DNA of 26,668 bases from 4484-232 sp964486555 (GTDB taxonomy: Bacteria; Thermotogota; Thermotogae; Thermotogales; Thermotogaceae), in assembly GCA_964486555.1 (NCBI GenBank), contig CAZANP010000022.1, positions 1 to 26,668 on the forward strand, given 5' to 3'. Made by a program: the position numbers and the translations under genes. This document shows positions 24,730 to 26,668 of this stretch, piece after piece; the stretch's first letter is position 1; each line of letters begins with the position of its first letter. The notes under the pieces were generated by a model. That model was not told where the DNA came from, made no database searches, and worked only from the letters and a program-made list of their open reading frames with translations.

Positions 24730-25401
24730 ATGATCGTAGGTATCATAGGAGGCATGGGTCCACTTTCGACAGTTGAGTTTTTGAGAAGAATCGTGGAGAA
24801 AACACCTGCAGAGAAAGATCAAGATCATATAAGAATCATCGTGGATTTCAACAGCAAAGTACCTGATAGAACAGCTCACATTCTTGGAAAAGGAGAATCC
24901 CCTCTTCCATACCTTCTGGATTCAGTTGATAGACTGACAAAAGCAGGTGTGGATGTCATTTTCATCTCCTGCAACACAGCTCATTACTACATTGAAGACA
25001 TGAGAAGGAGATCCAGTGTCCCCATAGTTGATCTTGTAGAGGAAGGTCTAAAGATCCTGAAAAAGCGTGGGATAAATAAAATTCTGCTTCTTGCAACTGA
25101 AGGAACGATAAGATCAGGTATCTACAGGATAAGGGGAGAAAAGATTGGAATCGAGGTCGTTGATCCCGATGATCACATGTTGAACACAACGATGAAGGTG
25201 ATATATTCCGTTAAGAGTGGAGAAATAGATGATGCGAAGAAACATTGGAAAGAACTGTCAAAATCTTTAAAAGAAGGGCTGGAAATTCTTCTTGGTTGCA
25301 CTGAACTTCCTGTGGTAGCAGATCGTGGGATAGATGTTCTGGACCTCTGGGCTGATATCGTGCTGAAGGTGGCAAGGGAAACCATGATCCGGGAGTTCTG
25401 A
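24730..25401 (+). CDS. Aspartate/glutamate racemase-family protein
   Basis: This 223-residue protein is of the Asp/Glu racemase superfamily. The N-terminal GIIGGMGPLSTVEFLRRI (4-21) is the family start. Both catalytic cysteines are visible: Cys81 in SCNTAH and Cys190 in GCTELP. A cofactor-independent two-base racemisation of aspartate or a similar amino acid is therefore likely. The family also has broad-specificity members, so the substrate is not fixed by sequence alone. AGGAGG (24717-24722) lies seven bases before the ATG. It lies 14 bases after the HerA-like gene and shares an operon with aspC, which may supply L-aspartate. Confidence 0.88.
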   Translation: MIVGIIGGMGPLSTVEFLRRIVEKTPAEKDQDHIRIIVDFNSKVPDRTAHILGKGESPLPYLLDSVDRLTKAGVDVIFISCNTAHYYIEDMRRRSSVPIVDLVEEGLKILKKRGINKILLLATEGTIRSGIYRIRGEKIGIEVVDPDDHMLNTTMKVIYSVKSGEIDDAKKHWKELSKSLKEGLEILLGCTELPVVADRGIDVLDLWADIVLKVARETMIREF

Positions 25402-25427
25402 GGTTGAAGAGGCAAAGGAGAAGTGAT

Positions 25428-26668
25428 ATGAAAAAGATATCAACGAATGTTACAAAAGGAGTTCAAATCCTCCTAGGAAATCCGAAGAAAGCCATCGTTA
25501 AACTCTCCTTGCCCTTAATGACAGCCATGTTCGTTCAGACTCTATACAACCTTGTCGACGGTATCTGGGTTGCAGGTCTAGGCCCCAATTCTCTTGCAGC
25601 TATTGGTCTTTTCTTTCCCATATTCATGATCATAATTTCCCTCGCTTCCGGTATAGGAGTTGGCGCGAGCTCCGTCATTTCAAGGAAAATCGGTGAGAAA
25701 AACAAAAAGGAAGTGGACAACGCCGCAGTTCAAGCTGTGATTCTTTCCATAAGTATAGGAATCCTTTCAACCATCGTTTCGCTATTCATCATACGTTCCG
25801 TCCTCAAATCGATAGGTACGAGTGGTGAGACTCTCGAACTTTCATTGAAATATTCCAGAATAATCCTGCTTTTCATACCGCTTTTCATGTTTAACAACGT
25901 TGCAAACGGTATATTGAGAGGAGAAGGAGATACGAAAAGATCCATGTACGCTATAACCCTGGGATCTGTTCTCAACATGGCTCTGGATCCATTGTTTATA
26001 TATGGCTTTGACCTTGGTATAAGTGGAGCAGCTTACGCAACTGTCATATCGGTGGCAGTATCCGCAATTTTTATCTCTTATTGGCTTTTCTTCAAGAAGG
26101 ACACGTACGTTTCTTTGAAATTTAGGGGATTTCGATACGACTCAAAAATACTCGTTGACATACTGAAAGTTGGTATCCCCGCTTCTCTTTCACAGATATC
26201 CATGTCCGTTGCCGTATTCGCCCTCAACACCTTCATAGTGAAGGCAGGTGGCGATACTGGTGTTGCTGTTTTCACGAGCTCCTGGAGGATCATAAATTTC
26301 GGTACGGTTCCTCTCATAGGTATAGCAATGGCGGTTACGTCAGTCACGGGAGCAGCATATGGTGAGCGAAACGGCAAAAGACTCGAGGAGGCATATCTCT
26401 TCGCTATAAAATTTGGCTTTCTCATAGGATCTTCTGCTATGTTAGCCATCATTCTTTTTGCTCCTCAGATCGCACTCGCTTTCACTTATTCTAAAGCAGC
26501 TTCCGTGATGTTTGAAGATCTCGTCAGAACATTGAGAATCATGAGTCTTTTTCTACCTGGTGTTCCCTTCGGCATGTTCACTTCTTCTATGTTTCAAGGA
26601 ATAGGTCAAGGAGGAAAGAGTCTCACCATTTCCGTGATGAGAACCGTTGTCATGCAGGTGTTTTTCTC
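25428..26668 (+). CDS. MATE-family efflux transporter (partial, cut by window end)
   Basis: The first 413 codons of a multidrug and toxin extrusion (MATE) protein are present; the family is usually about 450 residues, so only the C terminus is missing. The two homologous halves are visible. The first begins near KLSLPLMTAMFVQTLYNLVD and has GIGVGASSVISRKIG. The second begins near ILKVGIPASLSQISMSVAVF. NGILRGEGDTKRSM and, in the second half, SMFQGIGQGGKS are typical for the family. It would export cationic compounds or metabolites using a Na+ or H+ gradient. ATG 25428 follows AAAGGAG seven bases upstream. The frame stays open to the last base. Confidence 0.92.
   Translation, partial: MKKISTNVTKGVQILLGNPKKAIVKLSLPLMTAMFVQTLYNLVDGIWVAGLGPNSLAAIGLFFPIFMIIISLASGIGVGASSVISRKIGEKNKKEVDNAAVQAVILSISIGILSTIVSLFIIRSVLKSIGTSGETLELSLKYSRIILLFIPLFMFNNVANGILRGEGDTKRSMYAITLGSVLNMALDPLFIYGFDLGISGAAYATVISVAVSAIFISYWLFFKKDTYVSLKFRGFRYDSKILVDILKVGIPASLSQISMSVAVFALNTFIVKAGGDTGVAVFTSSWRIINFGTVPLIGIAMAVTSVTGAAYGERNGKRLEEAYLFAIKFGFLIGSSAMLAIILFAPQIALAFTYSKAASVMFEDLVRTLRIMSLFLPGVPFGMFTSSMFQGIGQGGKSLTISVMRTVVMQVFF

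Noticed and set aside
1..26668. CRISPR arrays, tRNA or rRNA genes and insertion sequences
   Set aside because: No regular repeat-spacer pattern, tRNA-like fold with 3' motifs, or transposase gene was seen on either strand by eye.

Overview
The window looks like chromosomal DNA from a member of the Thermotogales (Thermotoga or a close relative). This is inferred from memory, not from a search. The order aspS / STAS anti-anti-sigma factor / cmk / ispH / rpsA / der / plsY, and the Der and AspC proteins, resemble the Thermotoga maritima versions but differ at many residues, so the species is not T. maritima. Genes are tightly packed, often overlap by 4-23 bases, have strong GGAGG-type ribosome binding sites and often use GTG or TTG starts. 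I saw no rRNA, tRNA, CRISPR array or insertion sequence, and no gene-free stretch exceeds about 210 bases.

Region 1 (1-7324, + strand) is a carbohydrate-uptake operon. It holds a LacI-type repressor, a secreted sugar-binding protein, two ABC permeases, a cytoplasmic glycoside-hydrolase-like protein and an MFS transporter. Two near-identical palindromes, one at the lacI promoter and one over the lacI stop codon, are probable repressor operators. A strong hairpin separates the binding-protein gene from the permeases. No ABC ATPase gene is present, so an ATPase is probably supplied from elsewhere. The substrate cannot be named.

Region 2 (7325-10602, + strand) is an AT-rich cassette of three prepilin-like genes, one of them 718 residues long, with no pilus assembly genes beside it. 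Its likely terminator lies inside the oppositely oriented TPR gene. This is the most accessory-looking part of the window.

Region 3 (10605-19800, - strand) is a long housekeeping operon read right to left: aspS, STAS protein, cmk, ispH, rpsA, der, plsY, then a secreted beta-propeller-like protein and a small TPR protein. Most junctions overlap or nearly abut, which suggests translational coupling.

Region 4 (19801-26668, + strand) starts at a promoter divergent from aspS. It reads an aspartate aminotransferase, an ABC exporter half-transporter with a degenerate Walker B motif, a HerA-like ATPase with an unusual P-loop, an aspartate/glutamate racemase-family protein and a MATE transporter cut off by the window end. 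AspS, AspC and the racemase give this region an aspartate theme. The grouping of exporter, HerA-like ATPase and racemase has no obvious textbook explanation.

The candidates most worth a second look are the isolated pilin cassette with its terminator inside the opposing gene, the lone heterodimer-type ABC half-transporter, and the HerA-like ATPase with no visible NurA partner. None of these is shown here to be a new system.
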